Assembly (NCBI GenBank): GCA_011391455.1
Contig: JAABQN010000158.1
Span: forward strand, 1-5,072
Direction: 5' to 3'
Origin: Nitrospiraceae bacterium
Lineage (GTDB): Bacteria; Nitrospirota; Nitrospiria; Nitrospirales; Nitrospiraceae
Length of the DNA: 5,072 nt
Part shown: in pieces, positions 1-5,072 of the stretch
How the letters are laid out: each line of letters begins with the position of its first letter
Numbering within the stretch: position 1 is the stretch's first letter
Position numbers and translations under genes: made by a program
Notes under the pieces: generated by a model
Seen by the model: only the letters and a program-made list of their open reading frames with translations
Told to the model about the DNA's origin: nothing
The model's database searches: none

Positions 1-1607
1 ATGATCTGTTGCGCGCTGATCACCGTCCCCTGTCCTTGCAACGACGCGTTCAGCAGGCTTCGCCAATCATCACCGAGCCAGCGGGGCAAGAGCAGGCTGA
101 ACGTTTGCAGACATTGTCCGACTCCTCCCGCAATGCCAAACGTCACCTCGCGTCGATCGAGCCACAGGCCGAGTTCATCCAGACTGGCTCCAAGCGCTTC
201 GAGCGAGAAGTGCGCGATGCGGTCTTGGTGATAGACGGTGGCCAGCCCTCTCATCTCCGTAAACCACCCGGGCCCCGACTTCATGACCCGTCCCATTTCG
301 CGCCACATCAGCCAACCGGCGCGGATGAAGGCTGACCAGCCGAGAGGTCTCACCTTCGGTACAGTCCGCAGCGGTTCGCCTCCCATCTGCTCGACATTCA
401 ACGCCGGCTCGCCGCGCAGTTGTCCGACCAGGCTATGGAACAACGACACGTTTAAGTACGGTCGACCAGATAGCGTACGGACGGACGAGAGTCCTTGGGG
501 AATCCGACAGCCCAACCGTCGATAGTGCGAGAGGATGTAGGCTTCCATGAAATGTTCGAGGAAGGAGAGCCCCATCGGACTCGGAACCTCCGGCATCGTT
601 TCCTTGAAGTTCGTTCTCGACCACTCGCATTCATCGTCGGTCAGCTCAGAGGACGGCTGAACCGCGGTGATCGGTCGCGCCTGGAGAATCCATAATTTCT
701 CCGCCTCGAACGCCCATTCAAGATCGACCGGGCTGCGAAAAGCACACGCAATACTTTTCGCCACACGGGCGATTTCGAAGAGTTGATCGTCAGAGAGCGA
801 AGACTGTTCTCGTTCCACCGCTGAGAGGGGTTCCTTGTGCAGACCCTCTGCACCCATTACCACTCGCTCTGATTGCTGAGACAGGATGCGCCGCCGAATG
901 TGTCCAGGCTGATCATCCGCTCCTCGTTCAATGACATATTGGTCCGGCTCGACCGACCCCTCGACCAGAGGCGCAGCCAGCCCGCGCACTGCGTTGATCA
1001 TCACCTGATTCGCGCGCCCGGTCACGGGATGGATCGAGTAGGCCACGCCGGCGGCTTGCGCATCCAGCATCGGCTGAAGCACGACGGCCATAGCGGGAGG
1101 GTTGCTGTCGATCCCGGACTTCACCATATACGCCACCACTCGCTCCTCCCATATGGAGGCCCAAATTCCTTTGATCGCAGGACCGATCTCCATGGGAGAT
1201 ACACCGAGTTCCGTTCGGTACAATCCCGCGAAGCTAGCTTGGCCTGTATCTTCATTGGTGGCCGATGACCGGACAGCCCACTGCCTCACCGATCGGCCGG
1301 CCATCCTACGGATCTCCTCCACGCATGCATCGACGAGCGGCGAGACATCGGCCTGTTGGATGATTGATTGGCATTCAGCGAGTTCTTCCCGGCGTGCATC
1401 GGCAGCTTGTTCGAGCACCCGTTGCCACCGTTCAACGGGCGGGAAGCCCATTATGCGTAACGTATGATGATAGGCCTCAGTCGTGACACAAATCCCGTCC
1501 GGAACAGCCATGCCGGATGCCAGGAGGCGCGCGAGACCAGCGGCCTTCCCGCCGACTAGCAAAGGATCTGCGCAGCGGTGCAATGGAAGAATAAGCGGAT
1601 GGGCCAT
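1..1607 (-). CDS. PEP synthase / rifampin phosphotransferase-like protein, N-terminal part (C-terminus outside window)
   Basis: An open frame of 535 codons runs without a stop from an ATG at 1607-1605 off the left edge, so the C-terminus is missing. Residues 1-314 form a complete PEP/pyruvate-binding ATP-grasp domain (PPDK_N type). It has VGGKAAGLA at 18-26 (Lys21), WAVRSSATNEDT at 110-121 (Arg113), a HPVTG motif at 193-197, and DLEWAF...WILQARPIT at 295-314 (Glu297, Gln309, Arg311). These are the expected ATP-binding positions, and their numbering is close to what I recall for rifampin phosphotransferase. A linker with MPEVPSPMG (338-346) opens a helical segment that fills the rest. No GG-x-x-S/T-H phosphohistidine motif appears within the 221 residues after QARPIT; in classical PEP synthase it would be expected there. 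The order therefore looks RPH-like: ATP-grasp, acceptor-binding region, then a C-terminal His domain. The substrate is unknown, and automatic annotation would probably say PEP synthase. It lies 15 bp after the glycerate kinase stop, in the same frame, with no clear Shine-Dalgarno, so translational coupling is likely. The next upstream in-frame codon block ends at that stop, which fixes the start near here. Confidence 0.88.
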   Translation of the reverse strand, partial: MAHPLILPLHRCADPLLVGGKAAGLARLLASGMAVPDGICVTTEAYHHTLRIMGFPPVERWQRVLEQAADARREELAECQSIIQQADVSPLVDACVEEIRRMAGRSVRQWAVRSSATNEDTGQASFAGLYRTELGVSPMEIGPAIKGIWASIWEERVVAYMVKSGIDSNPPAMAVVLQPMLDAQAAGVAYSIHPVTGRANQVMINAVRGLAAPLVEGSVEPDQYVIERGADDQPGHIRRRILSQQSERVVMGAEGLHKEPLSAVEREQSSLSDDQLFEIARVAKSIACAFRSPVDLEWAFEAEKLWILQARPITAVQPSSELTDDECEWSRTNFKETMPEVPSPMGLSFLEHFMEAYILSHYRRLGCRIPQGLSSVRTLSGRPYLNVSLFHSLVGQLRGEPALNVEQMGGEPLRTVPKVRPLGWSAFIRAGWLMWREMGRVMKSGPGWFTEMRGLATVYHQDRIAHFSLEALGASLDELGLWLDRREVTFGIAGGVGQCLQTFSLLLPRWLGDDWRSLLNASLQGQGTVISAQQI

Positions 1608-1622
1608 CGGAGCGGATAGTAG

Positions 1623-2954
1623 CTACAACACAAGGAGAAGGTAAAGGTCGTTGACGTTCGTCCCTGTCGGGCCGGTCGTGATAAGGCTCCGGAGCCTTCT
1701 TAGCGCGGGGAAGGTGTTATTCTGTGTGAGAGCTGAGTCGAGGTTGACTCCAAGGCGTCGAGCCAGGGCGAGCGTGTCTCCGCTGACGAGCGCGCCGGCC
1801 GCACTGGTCGGCCCATCGGTGCCGTCTGTTCCAATGGCAGCAACCCAGACATTGGGAAGCCCGGCGATCGCTTTCGCTGCCGCGACGGCAAATTCCTGCG
1901 CGCGCCCGCCTTTTCCTGTCCCCTGCACTGTTACGGTGGTCTCTCCGCCAGCCACGATGCAACAGGGTTTCGAGACCGGATCTTTCTTCGCAAGGATCGT
2001 TCGCGCAAGCGCGCCGAACTGTGCTCCCACGACTCGTGCCTCTCCGGTCAGGGTCGTGGAATGGATGATCGTTCGAAGGCCAGCCTCCCGGGCCGTGCGA
2101 GTGACGGCGGCAATGGCCAGCTCACTATTTCCGATAATGTGATGTTGGACTCGTCGAAAAATCGGTGATCGGGGTTTAGGAGTTTCCGTGAGACGTCCTC
2201 GACGGCCTTGTTCCAAACGCTTCCGCACGGCTCGAGGTGCCGAAGACCAAACGCGGTATCGCTTCAAGCATTCGACGGCCTCGCCATAGGTGGTCGGGTC
2301 CGGAGCCGTCGGCCCTGACGCGATGGCGCTGAGATCGTCACCGAGTACGTCCGACAGGATCAAGGTGACGATGGTCGCCTTCGTGGATTCGGCCAATCGC
2401 CCTCCCTTCAAGTTCGACAGATGTTTTCGAACCGTGTTGATCTCACCAATGTTGGCTCCGCAGCGAAGCAGTTGCTTCGTCACACGTTGTTTGTCCACCA
2501 GAGTAATTCCTGGGGCCGGCGCCGGCATGAGGCTGGATGCGCCTCCAGACAGCAGCACAATCAGGAGGTCGCGGCCGGTGAGTGAGGACGCCAAGGCACG
2601 AAGACGTTCGGCTGCCAGCTGGCCGGCACGATCGGGAAGAGGATGGGCGGCTTCTTCTACAACAATGCGTTCTGTAGGAACCACATGGCCATATTTTACA
2701 ATGATCCGTCCGCTGTGCAATCGTCGGCCAAGGATCCGCTCGATCGTGCAGGCCATCGGAGCCGTCGCCTTTCCTGCACCAACCACGACAACTCGTTCAT
2801 AGCGACGCAGATCATATCGGCGTGACCCAACCGTCAGCACATTGCCGTCTTTCTTCACGGCTCGTCGCAGGGCAGTGCCCGCATTCACGGCGTCCAGGGC
2901 GCGCCTGATCATCGTGCTCAGCATCGGTTTGATGGGAGAAGCAGGCAGTTGCAT
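1623..2954 (-). CDS. gckA: Glycerate 2-kinase, MOFRL family
   Basis: This is a cytoplasmic enzyme expected to phosphorylate D-glycerate with ATP to 2-phosphoglycerate, feeding glycolysis/gluconeogenesis next to enolase. The 443 residues match the whole family: an N-terminal glycerate-kinase domain (DUF4147) and a C-terminal MOFRL domain. Visible signatures are VGAGKAT at 58-64 (Lys62), LLSGGASSLMPAP at 134-146, NTVRKHLSNLKGGRLA at 173-188, SDVLGDDLSAIASGPT at 201-216, GGETTVTV at 336-343, GKGGRAQEF at 347-355, GTDGTDGPTSAAGA at 375-388 and TGPTGTNVNDL at 427-437, which is where this family normally ends. All conserved blocks are present, so it should be active. The start is uncertain. ATG at 2954 has only a weak AGGG 3 nt upstream. 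Met11 (2924) or Met15 (2912) would begin closer to the usual family N-terminus. It starts 19 bp after the transglycosylase stop and ends 15 bp before the PEP synthase-like gene, so it is the middle gene of a probable operon. Family assignment is firm; 2-kinase rather than 3-kinase specificity is taken from the family, and the gene symbol is by analogy (also called ttuD or glxK-type in other lineages). Confidence 0.95.
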   Translation of the reverse strand: MQLPASPIKPMLSTMIRRALDAVNAGTALRRAVKKDGNVLTVGSRRYDLRRYERVVVVGAGKATAPMACTIERILGRRLHSGRIIVKYGHVVPTERIVVEEAAHPLPDRAGQLAAERLRALASSLTGRDLLIVLLSGGASSLMPAPAPGITLVDKQRVTKQLLRCGANIGEINTVRKHLSNLKGGRLAESTKATIVTLILSDVLGDDLSAIASGPTAPDPTTYGEAVECLKRYRVWSSAPRAVRKRLEQGRRGRLTETPKPRSPIFRRVQHHIIGNSELAIAAVTRTAREAGLRTIIHSTTLTGEARVVGAQFGALARTILAKKDPVSKPCCIVAGGETTVTVQGTGKGGRAQEFAVAAAKAIAGLPNVWVAAIGTDGTDGPTSAAGALVSGDTLALARRLGVNLDSALTQNNTFPALRRLRSLITTGPTGTNVNDLYLLLVL

Positions 2955-2973
2955 CGCCCTAACGGAAGGAGAC

Positions 2974-4041
2974 TTAGGGTGTCTTATCTTGCTTGAAACA
3001 GCGGCTGGGACAGGTCTGCCGGGGCACCCTGATCTGGTAGGAGCCGTGCGGCAGATCGTTTTTCTTGAATTCAGGATTCAGCATTTTGAGTTCGAGGAAG
3101 TAGGTGCCGAACTCTTCGGCAATCGAGGCCAATGCCCGCTTGGACTCTTTGACATTGACCGTCACAGTTTCCGTCTCCAGAGGAATATAGAGGTCCTTCT
3201 TGCTCAGGCCCAGATACTTCTCCGGCTGGGAGTAAATCTCCTTGGCTGCGATGATTCGCGGCACATACCGCATGGTTTCTCGCGGACCATGCATCTTCCA
3301 ATAGTCAGTGATCTTCTGCTCCTTGAGCAGTTTGCGAACGCGCTCTTCGCCCGCGTTATACGAGGCCATGGCTAAGAACCAGTCATTTTCCTTGAAATCT
3401 TTCAAGTAGCGAAGGTATTTGACCGCCGCCTCCGTCGACATCTCCAGGTTGCGACGCTCGTCGCGAACGGCATCGCTCTTGAGTCGATAGCGTCTCCCGG
3501 TGGAAGGGATGAACTGCCAAGGACCGGATGCTTTCGCCTTGGAATAGGCGGCTGAGACACACTTGCTCTCGACCAGCAACATGTACTTGAGATCGTCCGG
3601 GAGACCGGCTTCGGCCAACTGTCTCTCGGCAGGCGGGAAACAGCGTCCCGTGCGTTTGGCGAGGATGATGCTTTCGCCCTGATCTTCCAAGAACTGATAG
3701 AACTCGTACTCGATTCGTTCGCGAACCTGCCAGTTATCCAACGGAACAGGGATGCCAGCGAACGTAATCTTGTCGGGAAGTTTGAAGGCGCTGAGATAGA
3801 ACCGCTCGCCCTCTCGCTTGATCTCTGGAAGAATCACCAGGCGGTCTTCCGCCTCGCTCTGATTCTCAAGCGGCTCAGGAAGCACCAACTCACGATCGAG
3901 CTCCCCGGTGGAGCCAGCTTGCGGAGGGGCCTCCTTCGGTAGCGCCTGATCGGATTCCGGTTGGGCCTTGGTCGAAATGGGAAACACAAATGCCAGAATC
4001 AGCACGACGATCAGCAACAGACGAAGAAACCGGTCCCTCAT
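2974..4041 (-). CDS. mltD: Exported lytic murein transglycosylase, SLT domain, MltD-like
   Basis: This protein should cleave the MurNAc-GlcNAc bond of peptidoglycan non-hydrolytically, leaving 1,6-anhydro-MurNAc, in the periplasm. Residues 1-26 are a signal peptide (basic MRDRFLR, a hydrophobic run at 8-22, probable cleavage after TKA26). There is no lipobox Cys, so unlike E. coli MltD it is not a lipoprotein. Residues 27-80 are a Pro/Glu-rich low-complexity stretch. The SLT domain spans about 145-240. Its catalytic Glu158 is in the ES pair at 158-159, followed by GPWQFIPSTG at 173-182 and ASYNAGEERV at 226-235. YVPRIIAAKEIY at 259-270 is typical of the MltD subgroup. The tail 290-340 (TVTVNV ... 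LNPEF ... GSYQIRVP) is like the degenerate LysM-like segment in MltD relatives. Four cysteines (134, 161, 344, 348) could form disulfides. The ATG has a good Shine-Dalgarno, GGAGG at 4052-4056, 10 nt upstream. It is probably the first gene of a three-gene operon. The family is certain; the gene symbol is by similarity only, and at 355 residues it is shorter than E. coli MltD. Confidence 0.94.
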   Translation of the reverse strand: MRDRFLRLLLIVVLILAFVFPISTKAQPESDQALPKEAPPQAGSTGELDRELVLPEPLENQSEAEDRLVILPEIKREGERFYLSAFKLPDKITFAGIPVPLDNWQVRERIEYEFYQFLEDQGESIILAKRTGRCFPPAERQLAEAGLPDDLKYMLLVESKCVSAAYSKAKASGPWQFIPSTGRRYRLKSDAVRDERRNLEMSTEAAVKYLRYLKDFKENDWFLAMASYNAGEERVRKLLKEQKITDYWKMHGPRETMRYVPRIIAAKEIYSQPEKYLGLSKKDLYIPLETETVTVNVKESKRALASIAEEFGTYFLELKMLNPEFKKNDLPHGSYQIRVPRQTCPSRCFKQDKTP

Positions 4042-4051
4042 CGCGATCTCG

Positions 4052-4056
4052 CCTCC
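4052..4056 (-). promoter_or_regulatory. Ribosome binding site of the lytic transglycosylase
   Basis: On the minus strand GGAGG lies 10 nt before the ATG at 4041-4039. It is the only strong Shine-Dalgarno among the complete genes here and settles this start over the other-frame ATGs just upstream. Confidence 0.7.
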
Positions 4057-4088
4057 ACATGATCGGTTTTCTGACTCTCAGGTTCTTC

Positions 4089-4117
4089 ATGCTAACAGTA
4101 CGGGAGAAGCGCGGCAA
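4089..4117 (-). promoter_or_regulatory. Candidate sigma70-type promoter for the transglycosylase operon
   Basis: On the minus strand TTGCCG (4117-4112) and TAGCAT (4094-4089) each match 4 of 6 bases of the TTGACA and TATAAT consensus, with the ideal 17-bp spacing. Transcription would begin near 4082 and give a leader of about 40 nt that includes the GGAGG site. It would drive the transglycosylase, glycerate kinase and PEP synthase-like genes. This is prediction by eye; matches of this quality also occur by chance. Confidence 0.35.
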
Positions 4118-4121
4118 GGAA

Positions 4122-4155
4122 GATCGGCTTTCACATTCATGTTAGACTGCCGATC
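4122..4155. repeat. Inverted repeat GATCGGC / GCCGATC in the divergent spacer
   Basis: GATCGGC at 4122-4128 and its exact complement GCCGATC at 4149-4155 are separated by 20 nt. They bracket the candidate -10 of the uracil-DNA glycosylase and end 2 nt before its ATG. This could be an operator pair or a weak hairpin. A further GATCGG at 4061-4066 lies in the transglycosylase leader. GATCGG is fairly common in this window, so chance is a real possibility. Confidence 0.3.
4140..4148 (+). promoter_or_regulatory. Candidate extended -10 promoter of the uracil-DNA glycosylase
   Basis: TGTTAGACT reads as an extended -10 element (TG, one base, then TAGACT, 4 of 6 to TATAAT). No -35 hexamer is found at the usual distance. 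The expected start of transcription, 4155-4157, falls right at the ATG (4158), which would make the message leaderless or nearly so. The call is weak because it rests on one short motif. Confidence 0.28.
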
Positions 4156-4157
4156 GT

Positions 4158-4844
4158 ATGCGAGCACTGACATCGCTCAACAAACGAATCGCCAGTTGCA
4201 TCACCTGCCCTCGCTTGGTGACCTATCGACAAGCGATCGCCCAAGAGAAGCGCAAGCAGTACCGGGATTGGACCTATTGGGGACGCCCCGTCCCAGGCTT
4301 TGGCGACGGGAATGCGCGCCTCTATGTGCTGGGGTTAGCTCCGGCTGCACACGGGGGAAACAGAACAGGCCGGGTCTTTACGGGAGACCGCAGCGGGGAT
4401 TGGCTCTATGAAGCGCTCCATCGCTACGGATTTGCGAACCAAGCCACATCGCTCCACAAAGACGATGGCCTTGTGTTATCGGATTGCTATATCGGAGCCA
4501 CGGTACGCTGCGCCCCGCCCGGCAACAAACCGGCGCCTGAGGAATTCGAAGCCTGTCGCCCCTATGTAAGAGAGGAACTGCGCCTGCTACGAAACGTTCG
4601 AGTAGTCGTGGTACTTGGAAAGATCGCGTTCGATCACTACTTGAAAGCCAGCCGTGAAGAGGGTCAGCGGCTACCTTCTCCGCTCCCGACCTTCGGCCAT
4701 GGAGTGGTCTATCGGTTACCCTGGAACGTGACACTCATCGGATCCTACCACCCGAGCCAACAGAATACGTTTACCGGCAAACTCACCAGGCCCATGTTTC
4801 ACTCGGTCTTCCGCATGGCCAGAAAAGCGGTGAAAGAAGGGTGA
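4158..4844 (+). CDS. udgB: Uracil-DNA glycosylase, family 5 (UDGb), 4Fe-4S type
   Basis: This DNA repair enzyme removes uracil, and in characterised family members also other deaminated bases such as hypoxanthine and xanthine, from DNA as the first step of base excision repair. The 228 residues cover the full domain. Four cysteines placed as in iron-sulfur UDGs bind the 4Fe-4S cluster: C14 and C17 (CITCPRL), C118 (VRCAPPGNKP) and C133. Motif 1 is GLAPAAHGGNRTGR at 59-72 followed by FTGD at 74-77. The Ala-Pro-Ala-Ala form, without the Asp/Asn used by other UDG families, is the hallmark of family 5; Asp77 probably corresponds to the Asp proposed to act in the Thermus enzyme. Motif 2 is HPSQQN at 198-203. 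The start is secure: an in-frame stop at 4143-4145 leaves no other start upstream, and the CxxC sits immediately downstream. No Shine-Dalgarno is visible before the ATG. It is divergent from the transglycosylase and convergent with the transaldolase, so it is probably transcribed alone. No LexA-like box was recognised. Confidence 0.95.
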   Translation: MRALTSLNKRIASCITCPRLVTYRQAIAQEKRKQYRDWTYWGRPVPGFGDGNARLYVLGLAPAAHGGNRTGRVFTGDRSGDWLYEALHRYGFANQATSLHKDDGLVLSDCYIGATVRCAPPGNKPAPEEFEACRPYVREELRLLRNVRVVVVLGKIAFDHYLKASREEGQRLPSPLPTFGHGVVYRLPWNVTLIGSYHPSQQNTFTGKLTRPMFHSVFRMARKAVKEG

Positions 4845-4982
4845 TAGGAGCTCCTGCATCTCCCCCATTCTTCGGCTAGATGCACCACACCTCGGCTGGC
4901 TCGACTGCGCGCGTCGATCGAGAGGGTCTTTTGAGACCGCGCGTTCCGCGAGCAGGGAACAGCCCAGACGACGTCCGCTCCC
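4845..4982. other. Convergent intergenic spacer with imperfect hairpins, possible bidirectional terminator region
   Basis: This 138-bp spacer separates the 3' ends of the glycosylase and the transaldolase and holds no gene. The first possible stem is TGCATCT (4855-4861) with AGATGCA (4878-4884), loop 16 nt. The second is a nested structure at 4905-4955: an outer stem CTGCgCGCG/CGCGaGCAG with one mismatch, an internal loop, and an inner stem GGTCT/AGACC closed by TTTG. Neither is followed by a T tract on either strand, so they are not classical intrinsic terminators. Folding after convergent genes is common, but the function is inferred from position only. Confidence 0.35.
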
Positions 4983-5072
4983 CTACTTCTTATTCTGCGC
5001 TTCCCAATCCGCCAAAAACTTCTTCAGCCCGATATCGGTCAGTGGATGTTTCACCATCTGTTGGAAGATCGC
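4983..5072 (-). CDS. tal: Transaldolase, FSA/TalC (small) type, C-terminal end only
   Basis: The gene enters from the right edge; only the last 29 codons and the TAG stop are in the window. They read AIFQQMVKHPLTDIGLKKF followed by LADWEAQNKK. The HPLTD-x-G-x-x-x-FLADW ending is the characteristic C-terminus of the small, about 215-residue transaldolase / fructose-6-phosphate aldolase family, where it forms the last helix of the subunit. Members exchange a dihydroxyacetone unit between sugar phosphates in the non-oxidative pentose phosphate pathway, or act as fructose-6-phosphate aldolases. The catalytic Lys and the residue that separates transaldolase from aldolase activity lie outside the window, so that choice cannot be made here. 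Confidence 0.85.
   Translation of the reverse strand, partial: AIFQQMVKHPLTDIGLKKFLADWEAQNKK

Noticed and set aside
873..1467. Two overlapping plus-strand open frames of 131 and 121 codons
   Set aside because: Both lie antisense to the ATP-grasp domain, whose reading frame carries all the conserved residues.
1651..2142. Plus-strand open frame of 163 codons
   Set aside because: Antisense to the MOFRL domain of the glycerate kinase; no motif of its own.
2515..2526. Perfect 12-bp palindrome GCCGGCGCCGGC
   Set aside because: It sits inside the glycerate kinase and encodes part of the conserved Pro/Ala-rich loop after SGGASSL; GC-rich codon usage explains it.
2290..2802. Plus-strand open frame of 170 codons
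   Set aside because: Antisense shadow inside the glycerate kinase gene; Arg/Ser-rich composition typical of a GC-rich reverse frame.
2842..3375. Plus-strand open frame of 177 codons
   Set aside because: It lies antisense to the glycerate kinase start and the transglycosylase, both of which have clear conserved motifs; its translation shows no recognisable domain.
4378..4734. Minus-strand open frame of 118 codons
   Set aside because: Antisense to the uracil-DNA glycosylase between its two catalytic motifs; no support.
4847..4854. Palindrome GGAGCTCC just after the glycosylase stop
   Set aside because: Only 8 bp with no T tract and no loop; too short to call a terminator or binding site.
1..5072. 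Search for a defence, mobile or other undescribed multi-gene system
   Set aside because: All five genes belong to known metabolic, cell-wall or repair families with intact motifs. There are no integrases, transposases, terminal repeats, tandem repeats or retron-like structures visible.

Overview
The window looks like an ordinary chromosomal segment of a GC-rich, Gram-negative-type bacterium. The mix of genes (an SLT-type lytic transglycosylase with an export signal, a MOFRL glycerate kinase, a family 5 iron-sulfur uracil-DNA glycosylase and an FSA/TalC-type transaldolase) would fit Nitrospira or a relative. That assignment is an impression from gene content, not something the bases prove. There are no RNA genes, insertion sequences, CRISPR arrays or phage genes that I can see.

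Layout, right to left on the minus strand: a three-gene tandem run starts at about 4041 and leaves the window at position 1. It holds an exported MltD-like lytic transglycosylase (4041-2974), a glycerate 2-kinase (2954-1623) and the first 535 codons of a PEP synthase / rifampin phosphotransferase-type protein (1607 to past position 1). The gaps are only 19 and 15 bp, so the three are probably one operon. A plausible sigma70-type promoter lies at 4089-4117. On the plus strand, a uracil-DNA glycosylase of the UDGb family (4158-4844) is transcribed divergently from the transglycosylase across a 116-bp spacer. It converges on the last 29 codons of a transaldolase (minus strand, 5072-4983). The 138-bp convergent spacer can fold into imperfect hairpins.

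How the genes may work together: glycerate 2-kinase makes 2-phosphoglycerate, one enolase step from phosphoenolpyruvate. The following gene encodes an ATP-grasp domain of the kind that handles PEP/pyruvate or transfers phosphate to a small molecule. A shared role in three-carbon metabolism is therefore possible. However, the partial protein's domain order resembles rifampin phosphotransferase more than classical PEP synthase, so its substrate is open. The transglycosylase remodels the cell wall and has no obvious tie to the other two.

The points most worth a second look are the RPH-like architecture of the truncated gene, the amber stop that alone separates it in frame from the glycerate kinase, and the missing Shine-Dalgarno upstream of the uracil-DNA glycosylase, which may be leaderless. 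I see no convincing undescribed system here.
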